Assembly: GCA_009780995.1 (NCBI GenBank)
Contig: WQYY01000002.1
Coordinates: 1 to 35,812 of the forward strand
Direction: 5' to 3'
DNA: 35,812 bases
Source: Desulfuromonadales bacterium
GTDB lineage: Bacteria; Desulfobacterota; Desulfuromonadia; Geobacterales; DSM-12255
Of this stretch, positions 17,344 through 25,344 are shown piece after piece. The notes under the pieces are model-generated. The model had not been told where the DNA came from. It did no database searches and was given only the letters and a program-made list of their open reading frames with translations. The position numbers and the translations under genes are program-made. The first letter of the stretch is position 1; each line of letters starts with the position of its first letter.

Positions 17344-18420
17344 ATGATTAGAAAAATTGGGATCGTTTTACAAGTCATCGGTTGGGTTTGTTTAGTTATT
17401 ATCATTGTGAGCGGCTTTAGTGGAGTCGTCCAACAATATGTTTCGGCCAGTAAAACATTAGAAAGTTTGTCGGATATTATAGTGTATGGCCCTATAGGTA
17501 TTGGCTTAGGTCTATTTATGACAATGAGAGGCGGCAAGGGTAAAAAAGTCAAAAATGGCCCGTTAGTTATAGGGAAATTGATGTCAGTGCAAGAGACCGG
17601 CACCTATGTAAACTATCAAGAGGAATTTAAACTGACGTTTCAATTCACAACACAAGATGGGCAACAGATAACAGCTAAGGAAAGAAGGGTTATTTCAGCG
17701 GTCGAAGGGGCACAGTACCAGCCTGGCATGGAATTTCCGATCCGATATAACCCTAAGAAACCTCGGGATTTCATGATTGATTTTAAAGCTAACGAGAACA
17801 GCATTACGCCGGCGTTTGAGCAATCTGCTGGGATTACCGAGCAGGCGAAAAACGGCCCGTTGGTCGTAGGCAGAGTAGTTTCTGTCAAACCGACAACCGA
17901 CGCGGACATGGATGGAAAGAAAATATACGAAGTTTCCATTCAGTTTACTACACAGGCAGGTAGGGCAGTGATAGCTGTGTCAAGGCAAGCTGTTTCACCG
18001 GCCGATCTGCCACGGTTACAGAACCCGGATATGGCACTTCCACTCCGATACGATCCCAATAATCCGCAGGACATAATGATCGATAACCATGCTGACCCTG
18101 AAGAAGTTCGGAAAGCCATGAATAAATACGCTGTGGCGGCTGGTCTGACGACGCAGGAAGCGGTGGATATAAGAGACAACGGAGTACAGGCCACTGGCGT
18201 CGTCATTCAGTCCAAACCTAGTGGCAATGTCGTAAACGGTGCGTCAGAGATGGTATTGACCATTCGCGTGACAAGACCGGACAATACGGGTACATATGAT
18301 GTCACCACAACCAAAAACGTCATGCAAAGCGCCATACCATTCACCACTCCAGGCAGTATGGTGCACGTTTTCTACATGCCCGATAATGAACAGAATGTTG
18401 TTGTTACGTTTCACGCTTAA
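17344..18420 (+). CDS. Membrane protein with three tandem DUF3592-like repeats
   Basis: I do not recognise a specific function. The 358-residue protein has two N-terminal membrane segments (about 4-24 and 44-61). Three repeats of about 80-100 residues follow. The first two begin NGPLVIGKLMSVQ and NGPLVVGRVVSVK. They contain FQFTTQDG/IQFTTQAG and end PIRYNPKKPRDFMID and PLRYDPNNPQDIMID. The third, NGVQATGVVIQSKP onward to HVFYMPDNEQNVVV, is more diverged. Each repeat resembles the beta-rich DUF3592-type unit. An AGGAG site precedes the ATG. Base composition is visibly less AT-rich than the flanking genes, and repeats flank it, so recent acquisition is plausible. Confidence 0.8.
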   Translation: MIRKIGIVLQVIGWVCLVIIIVSGFSGVVQQYVSASKTLESLSDIIVYGPIGIGLGLFMTMRGGKGKKVKNGPLVIGKLMSVQETGTYVNYQEEFKLTFQFTTQDGQQITAKERRVISAVEGAQYQPGMEFPIRYNPKKPRDFMIDFKANENSITPAFEQSAGITEQAKNGPLVVGRVVSVKPTTDADMDGKKIYEVSIQFTTQAGRAVIAVSRQAVSPADLPRLQNPDMALPLRYDPNNPQDIMIDNHADPEEVRKAMNKYAVAAGLTTQEAVDIRDNGVQATGVVIQSKPSGNVVNGASEMVLTIRVTRPDNTGTYDVTTTKNVMQSAIPFTTPGSMVHVFYMPDNEQNVVVTFHA

Positions 18421-18429
18421 CGCACTTAT

Positions 18430-18487
18430 GACTTTTGCTTTCTCATATAGTGCGTAGCAACACCGCAGATGACCAAAAGCTGAAACC
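18430..18487. repeat. REP-like end unit, inverted
   Basis: The stretch GCAACACCGCAGATGACCAA plus AAGCTGAAACC is the reverse complement of the CTTTTGGTCATCTGTGGTGTT end unit found at 16732. A degenerate direct half, ATGACTTTTGCTTTCTCATA, begins nine bases after the preceding gene's stop. Confidence 0.6.
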
Positions 18488-18492
18488 ATTTT

Positions 18493-18669
18493 ATTGCCTA
18501 ATTGTATAAGCTCTCGTAGAATTAGGCAATCATGCTTTAACCACTTTCTCTGTAGCGTGATTTCTATAAGCTGAGGTAATACCTGAGCTAAGAGAAAATA
18601 TAAATTATATATCATAATAGTATAATTATTGCCTAATCCTACAAATGCTAATAGGATTAGGCAATAATT
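18493..18669. repeat. Compound palindromic repeat, copy C (best preserved)
   Basis: Hairpin 1 (18493-18530) has an 11-bp stem, ATTGCCTAATT with AATTAGGCAAT. After 36 bases comes the central palindrome TAAGCTGAGGTA/ATACCTGAGCTAA (18567-18592). After about 32 more comes hairpin 2: a perfect 18-bp stem, AATTATTGCCTAATCCTA with its complement, around a 10-base loop (18624-18669). Compared with the ATTGCCTAATTGTA form, hairpin 2 has changed bases on both arms so pairing is kept. The central palindrome is inverted relative to copies A and B. Confidence 0.8.
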
Positions 18670-18671
18670 AA

Positions 18672-18760
18672 TATGACTTTTGCTTTTGGTCATATACGGC
18701 GTTAGCCTAGTCGCGGGCCACTCAACGAGTGTAGGGACCGCCATTGGCCGTTCGTGTTAT
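18672..18760 (+). repeat. REP-like end unit and arm, direct
   Basis: ATGACTTTTGCTTTTGGTCA then TACGGCGTTAGCCTAGTCGC and ACTCAACGAGTGTAGGGACC form the fullest direct copy of the end unit. It begins within a few bases of compound repeat C. Its inverted partner is at 19186-19246. Confidence 0.65.
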
Positions 18761-18845
18761 CGAGCGACCGGGGACGATCGCTCCTGCGATTGGTGTGTTT
18801 CACTTACGCTCTACCCGCCCTACGAGTTGCCTTCCTACTCTGCCC

Positions 18846-18987
18846 GTAGGGCATTTATATCAATATAAGAATCGTACCATATCTGCATAGTCCGTATGAC
18901 TTTAATATTAATTAAATATCAGAATGTTAAAGTCCTATGGACTATTGATTTGTTGTTACCTGTTTTCTATTGATATGGAAGCCCTAC
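18846..18987. repeat. Nested long inverted repeat
   Basis: Outer arms GTAGGGCATTTATATCAATA (18846-18865) and its near-complement TATTGATATGGAAGCCCTAC (18968-18987) enclose inner arms ATAGTCCGTATGACTTTAA (18887-18905) and TTAAAGTCCTATGGACTAT (18927-18945). The whole could fold into one long imperfect stem. It has the look of a miniature inverted-repeat element and codes for no protein. Confidence 0.65.
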
Positions 18988-19011
18988 AGGCTGATTAATA
19001 CAATTATTGCG

Positions 19012-19246
19012 CGGTATAAGATGAGGCAAACACAGCATATGACCAAAACCCAAGGTGAAATAAAAGAATAACGGATTTCGAATTTTGTGCTCCGACAAGA
19101 CCGGCAAGGGTGAAGGGAGGAGGTGTAGAGTGTAGGGGCGCACTGTGTGCGCCCGATAACACGGGCGACAGAGACTGCCACTACAAACGTTGAGCAAGAC
19201 GCGACGAAGGCAACACAGCATATGGCCAAAAGCCGAAGTCATATAG
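19012..19246. repeat. REP-like units upstream of rpmH, inverted
   Basis: Two inverted end units (GGCAAACACAGCATATGACC at 19025 and AAGGCAACACAGCATATGGC at 19207) flank a GTAGGGGCGCACTGTGTGCG hairpin at 19132. The second runs on to CCAAAAGCCGAAGTCATA, matching the inverted end at 16850-16881. Confidence 0.65.
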
Positions 19247-19265
19247 AGTAAAAGCAAAATATATA

Positions 19266-19295
19266 TTGACAATTAAGCACTTATACAGGTAAAAA
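19266..19295 (+). promoter_or_regulatory. Possible rpmH promoter
   Basis: A perfect TTGACA (19266-19271) lies 71 bases before the rpmH ATG, just inside the end of the repeat mosaic. The best -10 candidate at usual spacing, TAAAAA (19290-19295), is weak, so only the -35 element is persuasive. Confidence 0.35.
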
Positions 19296-19341
19296 AACTA
19301 TTTCATAGTTTATGATAAATCAATTGTAGGAGAATTATAAA

Positions 19342-19494
19342 ATGAGTAAGCGTACATTTCAGCCCAGCAATACATCTCGCAAACGGACTCACGGTTTTCT
19401 TGTCCGTATGGCTACGAAGAGCGGCCGCCTTGTTATAAAGCGTCGTAGAGCAAAGGGACGTAAGCGCCTTTCCGTTTCAGTGCCTGTAAAGTGA
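19342..19494 (+). CDS. rpmH: 50S ribosomal protein L34
   Basis: The translated 50-residue protein starts [19 protein letters not shown] and continues with [20 protein letters not shown], the unmistakable basic L34 pattern. The KRTFQPS start and the central RMATKSGR are nearly invariant in the family. A TAGGAGAA ribosome site lies about seven bases upstream. It heads the conserved rpmH-rnpA-yidD-yidC-mnmE-mnmG-rsmG block that in many bacteria lies beside the replication origin. dnaA, its frequent upstream neighbour, is absent here. Confidence 0.98.
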   Translation: MSKRTFQPSNTSRKRTHGFLVRMATKSGRLVIKRRRAKGRKRLSVSVPVK

Positions 19495-19504
19495 TATTAA
19501 TTGA

Positions 19505-19855
19505 ATGAACTGTTTTAGCAAGGCAGAAAGGCTGCTGAAACGTAGTGAATTTCTGGCACTTGCTTCTAATGCTATTAAAAAAGAGTATACGCAGCATTTT
19601 ATTGTTGTATCCGGATCTTCTGAATATACACACCCACGTGTTGGGATTACAGTTAGTAAAAAAGTTGGGAATGCTGTTTGCCGCAATCGTGTAAAAAGAG
19701 TAGTTCGAGAGTTTTTTAGAAATAATAAGGAACTTTTTGTTACAGCAGATTATAACATTATCGCCAGAAGCGGTGCAGGCCAGATGAAACATTCTGATCT
19801 CTGTCAGGAACTTGCCAATGCAATTTATAAAATTGGTCAACAGCACTGCAGTTAA
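19505..19855 (+). CDS. rnpA: Ribonuclease P protein component
   Basis: RnpA is the small basic protein cofactor of RNase P, which matures tRNA 5' ends with the rnpB RNA encoded at 34160. The 116-residue protein shows [15 protein letters not shown] at the N-terminus. It has the family RNR-type motif as [19 protein letters not shown], preceded by RVGITVSKK, and a [12 protein letters not shown] segment. It begins 10 bases after rpmH with no clear ribosome site, suggesting coupled translation. Its end overlaps the yidD start by 38 bases. Confidence 0.95.
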   Translation: MNCFSKAERLLKRSEFLALASNAIKKEYTQHFIVVSGSSEYTHPRVGITVSKKVGNAVCRNRVKRVVREFFRNNKELFVTADYNIIARSGAGQMKHSDLCQELANAIYKIGQQHCS

Positions 19856-20057
19856 ATTTGTAATAGGAGTACTTCGTTTCTATAAAAGGTTTTTGTCACC
19901 ATTTACCGGAGCATCCTGCAGATTTTATCCTACCTGTTCAGAATACTCAATTCAGGCAATACAAAAATATGGACTTTTAAAAGGTGCAATTAAGACTATT
20001 ATTCGTATTGGTAAATGTCATCCGTTTCATCCTGGCGGATATGATCCGGTACGTTAG
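19818..20057 (+). CDS. yidD: Membrane protein insertion efficiency factor YidD
   Basis: YidD is a small inner-membrane-associated protein that helps insertion and processing of YidC substrates. The hallmarks are [33 protein letters not shown] with its paired cysteines, and [13 protein letters not shown] at the C-terminus. I chose the ATG at 19818 because AGGAA lies seven bases upstream, giving 79 residues; a TTG at 19833 is possible. The start lies inside rnpA. yidC follows after 15 bases. Confidence 0.93.
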   Translation: MQFIKLVNSTAVKFVIGVLRFYKRFLSPFTGASCRFYPTCSEYSIQAIQKYGLLKGAIKTIIRIGKCHPFHPGGYDPVR

Positions 20058-20072
20058 CTATAGGAGCTGTTC

Positions 20073-21749
20073 ATGGAAAACCGAAATCTTATAATAGCGG
20101 TTGTTTTGTCGATTGCAGTGATGCTTGGCTATTCATGGTTGTTTCCGCAACCTAAAAAGCCTTTACAGCAGCCTACTCAAACCACTTCTACAACAGCTAA
20201 TCAATCTAATGCTAATACAGTAAATACAGCACAAAAACCTTCTACTACGTCTACTCCAGCAGCGCCAATAACTACAACTTCATCAGCATCAGCTCCTCAA
20301 GGCCAAGTTGCGGCAAAAGATATTACTGTAGAAACCGATCTGTACACTGTAGTCATAAGCACAGACGGCGGAGCAATTAAAAAACTCGCTCTTAAAAGGT
20401 ATAATGATGTTGCAGGTACTGGCGGAAAGCCTTATCTTTTGGTCAATGAGGATAACGCGGCAGGCTATACTATTTCTTCGGAAATTCCGGGGACTCCTTC
20501 TCAGAGAATTCTGTTTTCCGCAACTCAAGATAGTTTGAAAGTCACAGGTTCTGAAAGTAAATCCTTGGAGCTTGTTGCGACTCTGCCTAATGGCCTGCAA
20601 CTTAAGAGGACATTTACGTTTTCCGGTCAAGATTATAGCATACACCTTGATCAATTACTTAGTAACGTTTCGCAAACAACTCAAGAAACTAATATACAAT
20701 TTGTACTCCGTAATAATATAAAAGAACATATAAATGAGCCCTCAGGTGGTTCTGGTCAGGGATTCTTTAGTAGAAGATATATGGATGTTTTTGGCCCTGC
20801 AGTCTTTGCTAATAACGGAGTTGTCTTTGATAAGCTTCAAGGTAAAGGAAGTTTAGAGGCTACTGAGAAAAGTTATGATAAAGGTGTGTTATGGAGCAGT
20901 TTTGGGGATAAATATTTTCTTAATGCCGTACTGGCAAAGGATAATAGCATTGCTTCGGTGACCTTAAGAGAAAAAGATGGCTACCTGGAGCAGATTATTT
21001 CTTCCGCGAAATTTACCCTTAATCCGGGCCAATCTATAAATGTCCCGTTCAAACTTTATTTTGGCCCTAAAGATATTAAGATATTGAAAGCTCAGGGGAG
21101 TGACCTTGAAGATGCTATAAATTTTGGATGGTTTTCAGCTATTGCAAGGCCTTTGCTTTTTGCCTTGAAGTTTTTTTACCGTTACTTGGGTAATTATGGT
21201 TTGGCAATTATACTTCTAACGGTCATTCTAAAAATAATCTTTTTTCCGCTTACGAACAAAAGTTATAAATCTATGAAGGCGATGCAAAAGCTTCAACCAA
21301 AGATGCAGGAACTTAAAGAAAAATATAAAGATGACCGTGAAGGGCTGAACCGTGCAGTTATGGAGCTTTATAGGACAAATAAAGTTAACCCTTTAGGTGG
21401 ATGTCTTCCTATGTTAGTTCAAATCCCTGTATTCTTTGGGCTATACAGAGCTCTTATGTATTCAGTCGAATTGCGTCAGGCACCTTTTTACTTTTGGATA
21501 CAAGATCTCTCTGCAAAAGATCCATATTATATAACCCCTATAATAATGGGTATATCAATGGTTATTCAACAGAAGATGACGCCTACAACTATGGATCCTT
21601 TACAAGCAAAGATGATGCTTGCGCTTCCGGTAGTATTTACCGTTATGTTTCTGAATTTTCCATCAGGTCTTGTTCTTTACTGGCTTGTTAATAATATTCT
21701 TACTATTGCGCAACAGGCGTATATTAACAAAACATTCAAAGAGGCGTAA
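20073..21749 (+). CDS. yidC: Membrane protein insertase YidC
   Basis: YidC inserts and folds proteins in the inner membrane, alone or with SecYEG. The 558-residue protein has the Gram-negative layout. An N-terminal membrane segment (about 6-25) is followed by a low-complexity Thr/Ser/Ala/Gln linker (about 30-85) and a periplasmic beta-sandwich (about 88-340). The conserved five-helix core begins near 350 (GLAIILLTVILKIIFFPLT) and has the cytoplasmic coiled hairpin KSMKAMQKLQPKMQELKEKY. PLGGCLPMLVQIPVFFGLY and NFPSGLVLYWLVNNIL follow. AGGAG precedes the ATG. mnmE starts eight bases after; the jag gene often found between them is absent. Confidence 0.97.
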   Translation: MENRNLIIAVVLSIAVMLGYSWLFPQPKKPLQQPTQTTSTTANQSNANTVNTAQKPSTTSTPAAPITTTSSASAPQGQVAAKDITVETDLYTVVISTDGGAIKKLALKRYNDVAGTGGKPYLLVNEDNAAGYTISSEIPGTPSQRILFSATQDSLKVTGSESKSLELVATLPNGLQLKRTFTFSGQDYSIHLDQLLSNVSQTTQETNIQFVLRNNIKEHINEPSGGSGQGFFSRRYMDVFGPAVFANNGVVFDKLQGKGSLEATEKSYDKGVLWSSFGDKYFLNAVLAKDNSIASVTLREKDGYLEQIISSAKFTLNPGQSINVPFKLYFGPKDIKILKAQGSDLEDAINFGWFSAIARPLLFALKFFYRYLGNYGLAIILLTVILKIIFFPLTNKSYKSMKAMQKLQPKMQELKEKYKDDREGLNRAVMELYRTNKVNPLGGCLPMLVQIPVFFGLYRALMYSVELRQAPFYFWIQDLSAKDPYYITPIIMGISMVIQQKMTPTTMDPLQAKMMLALPVVFTVMFLNFPSGLVLYWLVNNILTIAQQAYINKTFKEA

Positions 21750-21757
21750 CAGCGATT

Positions 21758-23128
21758 ATGTACGTTGCTGATACAATAGCTGCCATAAGCACTCCTATTG
21801 GGGAAGGTGGCATAGGCATTATAAGGGTTAGCGGTCCGGAATCTCTCAAAATCCTGCAATCTATATTTAGACATAATTCAGACGGTGGCCTTATAAGCCA
21901 CCGTTTTTATTATGGCAATATTATCGAACCTTGTTCCGGTGATACACTGGACGAAGTTCTTGTCGTTTATATGAAAGCGCCTAACTCCTTTACCAGGGAA
22001 GATGTTGTAGAAATCCACTGCCATGGCGGTACTTTAGTTTTGGATAAAGTGCTTAAACTTGTATTGGCTAAAGGCGGGCATTTGGCAACACCTGGTGAAT
22101 TTACAAAAAGGGCATTTTTGAATGGGAGGATAGACCTTCTTCAGGCAGAAGCTATAATCGATATTATAAGAGGGAAAACAGATATTGCCCTTTCTGTTGC
22201 TCAGCATCAGAGAGCAGGGGCGCTCTCTGAAAAATTTCTTCAAATAAATAACAGCCTGAAAAAATCACTGGCCCTTTTTGAAGCATATATTGACTTTCCT
22301 GATGATGAGATAGGAGAGCATGATAACAGCTTAATACTGGCGGAAGTTAATTCGGCAGAGGAGCTGGCTCTGCAGCTACTCTCAACATATGAAGAAGGAA
22401 GAGTTATCCGCGACGGCGTTTCAGTAATTATAGCCGGAAAGCCTAACGTAGGTAAATCAAGTCTGTTAAATGCTCTTTTACAAGAGCAACGGGCGATTGT
22501 TACCTCTTTACCAGGAACTACAAGAGACCTTATTGAAGAAATTGTCAATGTTAACGGATTACCTGTAAAGCTTCTTGATACGGCAGGGATACGGAAAAGT
22601 GGTAATTTAGTGGAACAAGAGGGAATCCGTATGGCCCTTGAGCGAATATCAACTGCTGATCTTGTGCTTTTCCTTTTGGATAGTTCCAAACCTTTTGATA
22701 AAGATGATGAACATGCTATGGAAGCCTTCGCAGCTTCAAAACTTATGCTTGTTTTGAACAAAAACGACCTTCCTGAAAAAATAGTGCTTCCTGAACATTT
22801 GAAAGAATTGCCTTTTGTATCTATTTCTACTCTGACAGGATCTGGCCTGAATGAGCTGAAGAAACAGATAACAGATATGTTTTTACATGGTAAAGCCGTG
22901 GACAGTAGAGAGTATGCTGCCCTTTCAAGGGCTCGTCACAGAGATTCCCTTGTGAAAGCTCTGGAAGCCATTCAACGGTTTAAACTGAATTTTGAAATAG
23001 GCGCTCCAAGTGAAATTACGTCAATTGACCTTGGCGAAGCGCTGAATGCAATAGGAGAGATAACGGGGGAAACTACGCCAGAGGATATTTTGGATATTAT
23101 ATTTGGCCAGTTTTGTATCGGGAAGTAA
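21758..23128 (+). CDS. mnmE: tRNA uridine-5-carboxymethylaminomethyl modification GTPase
   Basis: MnmE works with MnmG to install the 5-carboxymethylaminomethyl group on wobble uridine 34 of certain tRNAs. The 456-residue protein has the folate-binding N-terminal domain (DTIAAISTPIGEGGIGIIR, then EDVVEIHCHGG). The G domain within a helical domain has GKPNVGKSSLLNAL (G1), the GTTRD switch, DTAGIR (G3) and NKND (G4). The protein ends with the FCIGK motif that carries the catalytic cysteine. mnmG follows after 341 bases of repeats and a parS site. Confidence 0.97.
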   Translation: MYVADTIAAISTPIGEGGIGIIRVSGPESLKILQSIFRHNSDGGLISHRFYYGNIIEPCSGDTLDEVLVVYMKAPNSFTREDVVEIHCHGGTLVLDKVLKLVLAKGGHLATPGEFTKRAFLNGRIDLLQAEAIIDIIRGKTDIALSVAQHQRAGALSEKFLQINNSLKKSLALFEAYIDFPDDEIGEHDNSLILAEVNSAEELALQLLSTYEEGRVIRDGVSVIIAGKPNVGKSSLLNALLQEQRAIVTSLPGTTRDLIEEIVNVNGLPVKLLDTAGIRKSGNLVEQEGIRMALERISTADLVLFLLDSSKPFDKDDEHAMEAFAASKLMLVLNKNDLPEKIVLPEHLKELPFVSISTLTGSGLNELKKQITDMFLHGKAVDSREYAALSRARHRDSLVKALEAIQRFKLNFEIGAPSEITSIDLGEALNAIGEITGETTPEDILDIIFGQFCIGK

Positions 23129-23138
23129 TAAATAACTT

Positions 23139-23396
23139 CAGCTTTTGGTCATATGTATCGTTTGAGTGTAGGGGCGAACTGTGTTCGCCCGCGCCTTTCT
23201 GAGGATGGAACGATTGCAGAAAAAGAAATATCGGCTTTATCTGAAAACTTATAACTCTATTAAAATTATAAAATATGTTGTTATGCCAAGCCATATACAT
23301 ATGATTATCATAATCGATAGCAGCGGGCGAACACAGTTCGCCCCTACATAAAACCCTGTGCCATGGGGCATTGCAAAACCAATGAGTCATTTACAG
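23139..23396. repeat. REP-like inverted repeat pair after mnmE
   Basis: The unit CAGCTTTTGGTCATATGTAT starts about 10 bases after the mnmE stop and runs into GTAGGGGCGAACTGTGTTCG (23167). An inverted copy, GGGCGAACACAGTTCGCCCC plus TAC, ends at 23346. The two arms could form a long hairpin enclosing about 130 bases of non-coding sequence. Apart from this and the parS site the mnmE-mnmG gap holds nothing I recognise. Confidence 0.75.
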
Positions 23397-23414
23397 CCCC
23401 TACAAATTTTAAAT

Positions 23415-23430
23415 TGTTTCACGTGAAACA
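23415..23430. promoter_or_regulatory. parS chromosome partition site
   Basis: TGTTTCACGTGAAACA is a perfect 16-bp palindrome matching the conserved bacterial parS consensus bound by ParB. It lies 40 bases before mnmG, close to the conserved rnpA-yidC-mnmE-mnmG-rsmG block where parS sites often occur. parA and parB are not in the window. Confidence 0.88.
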
Positions 23431-23469
23431 TTTTGTATAATTTCTTAAAACAACCAACAGGAAGCAATT

Positions 23470-25344
23470 TTGATAATTTACGATAAAAAATATGATGTAA
23501 TAGTTGTAGGTGGAGGCCATGCGGGATGTGAAGCTGCTCTTGCTTCTGCCCGGATGGGATGCAGCACTTTACTTTTAACCATGAATCTGGACGCTATTGC
23601 AATGATGTCATGTAACCCATCTGTTGGGGGACAGGCAAAAGGACAAATTGTACGGGAGATAGATGCTCTTGGCGGCGAAATGGGCAAAAATATTGATGCT
23701 ACCGGAATACAATTTCGTGTGCTAAACACAAGAAAAGGGCCGGCAGTCCGCTCTTCAAGAGCGCAGGCAGATAAGCGGCATTATCGTTTTAGAATGAAAG
23801 AAGTACTTGAAAAACAGCAGAACCTTGACCTGAAACAAGGAGAAGTTACAGGGTTATGGATTGAAAATGGTCAGGTTTATGGGATAGATACAGTTGCCCA
23901 AGTGAGATATGCGAGCAAAACAGTTGTTCTTACTACCGGAACATTTATGAGAGGTCTTATCCATATTGGCCTCACTCATTATTCAGGTGGTCGGGCGGGA
24001 GATCTCCCTTCAATAGGTTTATCTGATTATTTAAAAAATATAGGGTTTCAGGTAGGGCGGCTTAAAACAGGGACTCCCGCTCGTCTTGACGGTCGTACAA
24101 TAGATTTCAGCAAACTGGAGCCTCAAGGTGGTGATAATCCCCCGCACCCTTTTTCTTTCTCAACTAAAAAACTGGAATGTGAACAAGTTCCTTGCTACAT
24201 AGCTTATACAAATTCCAAAAGCCATGACATAATCCGTTCAAATCTTGACCGTTCCCCTCTTTATTCCGGAATTATAGAAGGAATCGGGCCAAGGTATTGT
24301 CCTTCTATTGAAGATAAAGTTGTACGGTTTCCTGATAAAGAACGGCATCAGACCTTTATAGAACCTGAAGGCAAGCATACTACAGAATATTATCCTTCCG
24401 GACTCTCCACATCTCTTCCCATTGATGTGCAGTGGGCTTTTTACAGGAGTATAAAAGGGCTTGAGAATGTGGAGATAATGCGCCCTGCCTATGCGATAGA
24501 ATATGATTATGTTGATCCTCTGGAATTACATGGCTCTCTTGAGACAAAAAAAATCAGATCTCTTTATCATGCCGGCCAGATAAACGGCACTTCAGGTTAT
24601 GAAGAAGCGGCGGGGCAGGGGCTTATAGCTGGGATCAATGCTGCGCTGCGGGTCAAAGGAAAGGGCACCCTGGTATTGGGGAGAAATGAAGCATATATAG
24701 GGGTTATGATTGATGACCTAGTGACGCTTGGAACAAAAGAACCTTACAGAATGTTTACCTCCAGGGCTGAATACAGGCTTTTGTTAAGAGAGGACAATGC
24801 AGACCTCAGATTGAGAGAGCTTGGTCATAAGCTTGGCCTTGTTTCTGAAGAAGAGTATAAAACCTTTCAGGAAAAGAGGAAAAGCATTGAAGAAAATCTC
24901 CAAAAGATGGAAACATCGAAAATTCTCCCTTCAGAAGCTGATCCTGAATTTATGGACAAGTTCGGATTATCTGATATTCAGAATTCAATAACTTTCGAAC
25001 ATTTATTGAAGCGGCCTGATATCTGTATCAACGATCTTACAGCCCTTGATCCTTCCTTCTCCTCTTTAAGTGAAGAGGTAAAGGAGCAGGTTGAAATTCA
25101 GATAAAATATAAAGGTTATATTGACAGGCAGCTTGATCAGGTAAAGCGTATGGAGAAGATGGAATCTGTGAATATTCCGGTAAATTTCAATTATAGCGCT
25201 GTTTCGGGCTTGACTGCTGAAGTCAGGGAAAAGCTGGAGAAATTCAGGCCTGATACCCTTGGCAAGGCCGCCAGGATTCAAGGAATTACCCCTGCCGCAA
25301 TCGCGATTCTCTCTATTATTATTAAAGCAAAGAGCAATCCATGA
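23470..25344 (+). CDS. mnmG: tRNA uridine-5-carboxymethylaminomethyl modification enzyme
   Basis: MnmG (GidA) is the FAD-dependent partner of MnmE. The 624-residue protein begins with the dinucleotide-binding motif VIVVGGGHAGCEAALASARMG. It also shows CNPSVGGQAKGQIVREIDALGG, FRVLNTRKGPAVRSSRAQAD, TGTFMRGLIHIG, AGQINGTSGYEEAAGQGL and EPYRMFTSRAEYRLLLR, and a helical C-terminal domain for MnmE and tRNA contact. The start is TTG, chosen because AGGAAG lies five bases upstream and the protein would otherwise lack its first strand. rsmG overlaps its stop by four bases. Confidence 0.96.
   Translation: MIIYDKKYDVIVVGGGHAGCEAALASARMGCSTLLLTMNLDAIAMMSCNPSVGGQAKGQIVREIDALGGEMGKNIDATGIQFRVLNTRKGPAVRSSRAQADKRHYRFRMKEVLEKQQNLDLKQGEVTGLWIENGQVYGIDTVAQVRYASKTVVLTTGTFMRGLIHIGLTHYSGGRAGDLPSIGLSDYLKNIGFQVGRLKTGTPARLDGRTIDFSKLEPQGGDNPPHPFSFSTKKLECEQVPCYIAYTNSKSHDIIRSNLDRSPLYSGIIEGIGPRYCPSIEDKVVRFPDKERHQTFIEPEGKHTTEYYPSGLSTSLPIDVQWAFYRSIKGLENVEIMRPAYAIEYDYVDPLELHGSLETKKIRSLYHAGQINGTSGYEEAAGQGLIAGINAALRVKGKGTLVLGRNEAYIGVMIDDLVTLGTKEPYRMFTSRAEYRLLLREDNADLRLRELGHKLGLVSEEEYKTFQEKRKSIEENLQKMETSKILPSEADPEFMDKFGLSDIQNSITFEHLLKRPDICINDLTALDPSFSSLSEEVKEQVEIQIKYKGYIDRQLDQVKRMEKMESVNIPVNFNYSAVSGLTAEVREKLEKFRPDTLGKAARIQGITPAAIAILSIIIKAKSNP

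Larger units (their letters stand above)
18421..19341. other. Repeat mosaic upstream of rpmH
   Basis: This 0.9-kb interval has no convincing gene; open frames in it fall inside repeats. In order it holds a degenerate inverted CTTTTGGTCAT unit (18430-18487), compound palindromic copy C (18493-18669) and a direct end unit with GTAGGGACCGCCATTGG (18672-18760). A nested inverted repeat (18846-18987) and two inverted end units (about 19012-19050 and 19186-19246) follow, with a GTAGGGGCGCACTGTGTGCG hairpin (19132-19155) between them. The final about 95 bases hold the likely rpmH promoter and leader. Confidence 0.75.

Noticed and set aside
18967-19272. Open frames of about 80-100 codons on the minus strand before rpmH
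   Set aside because: They are translations of the REP-like repeats, rich in Cys and Pro by virtue of the repeat, and no start site supports them.
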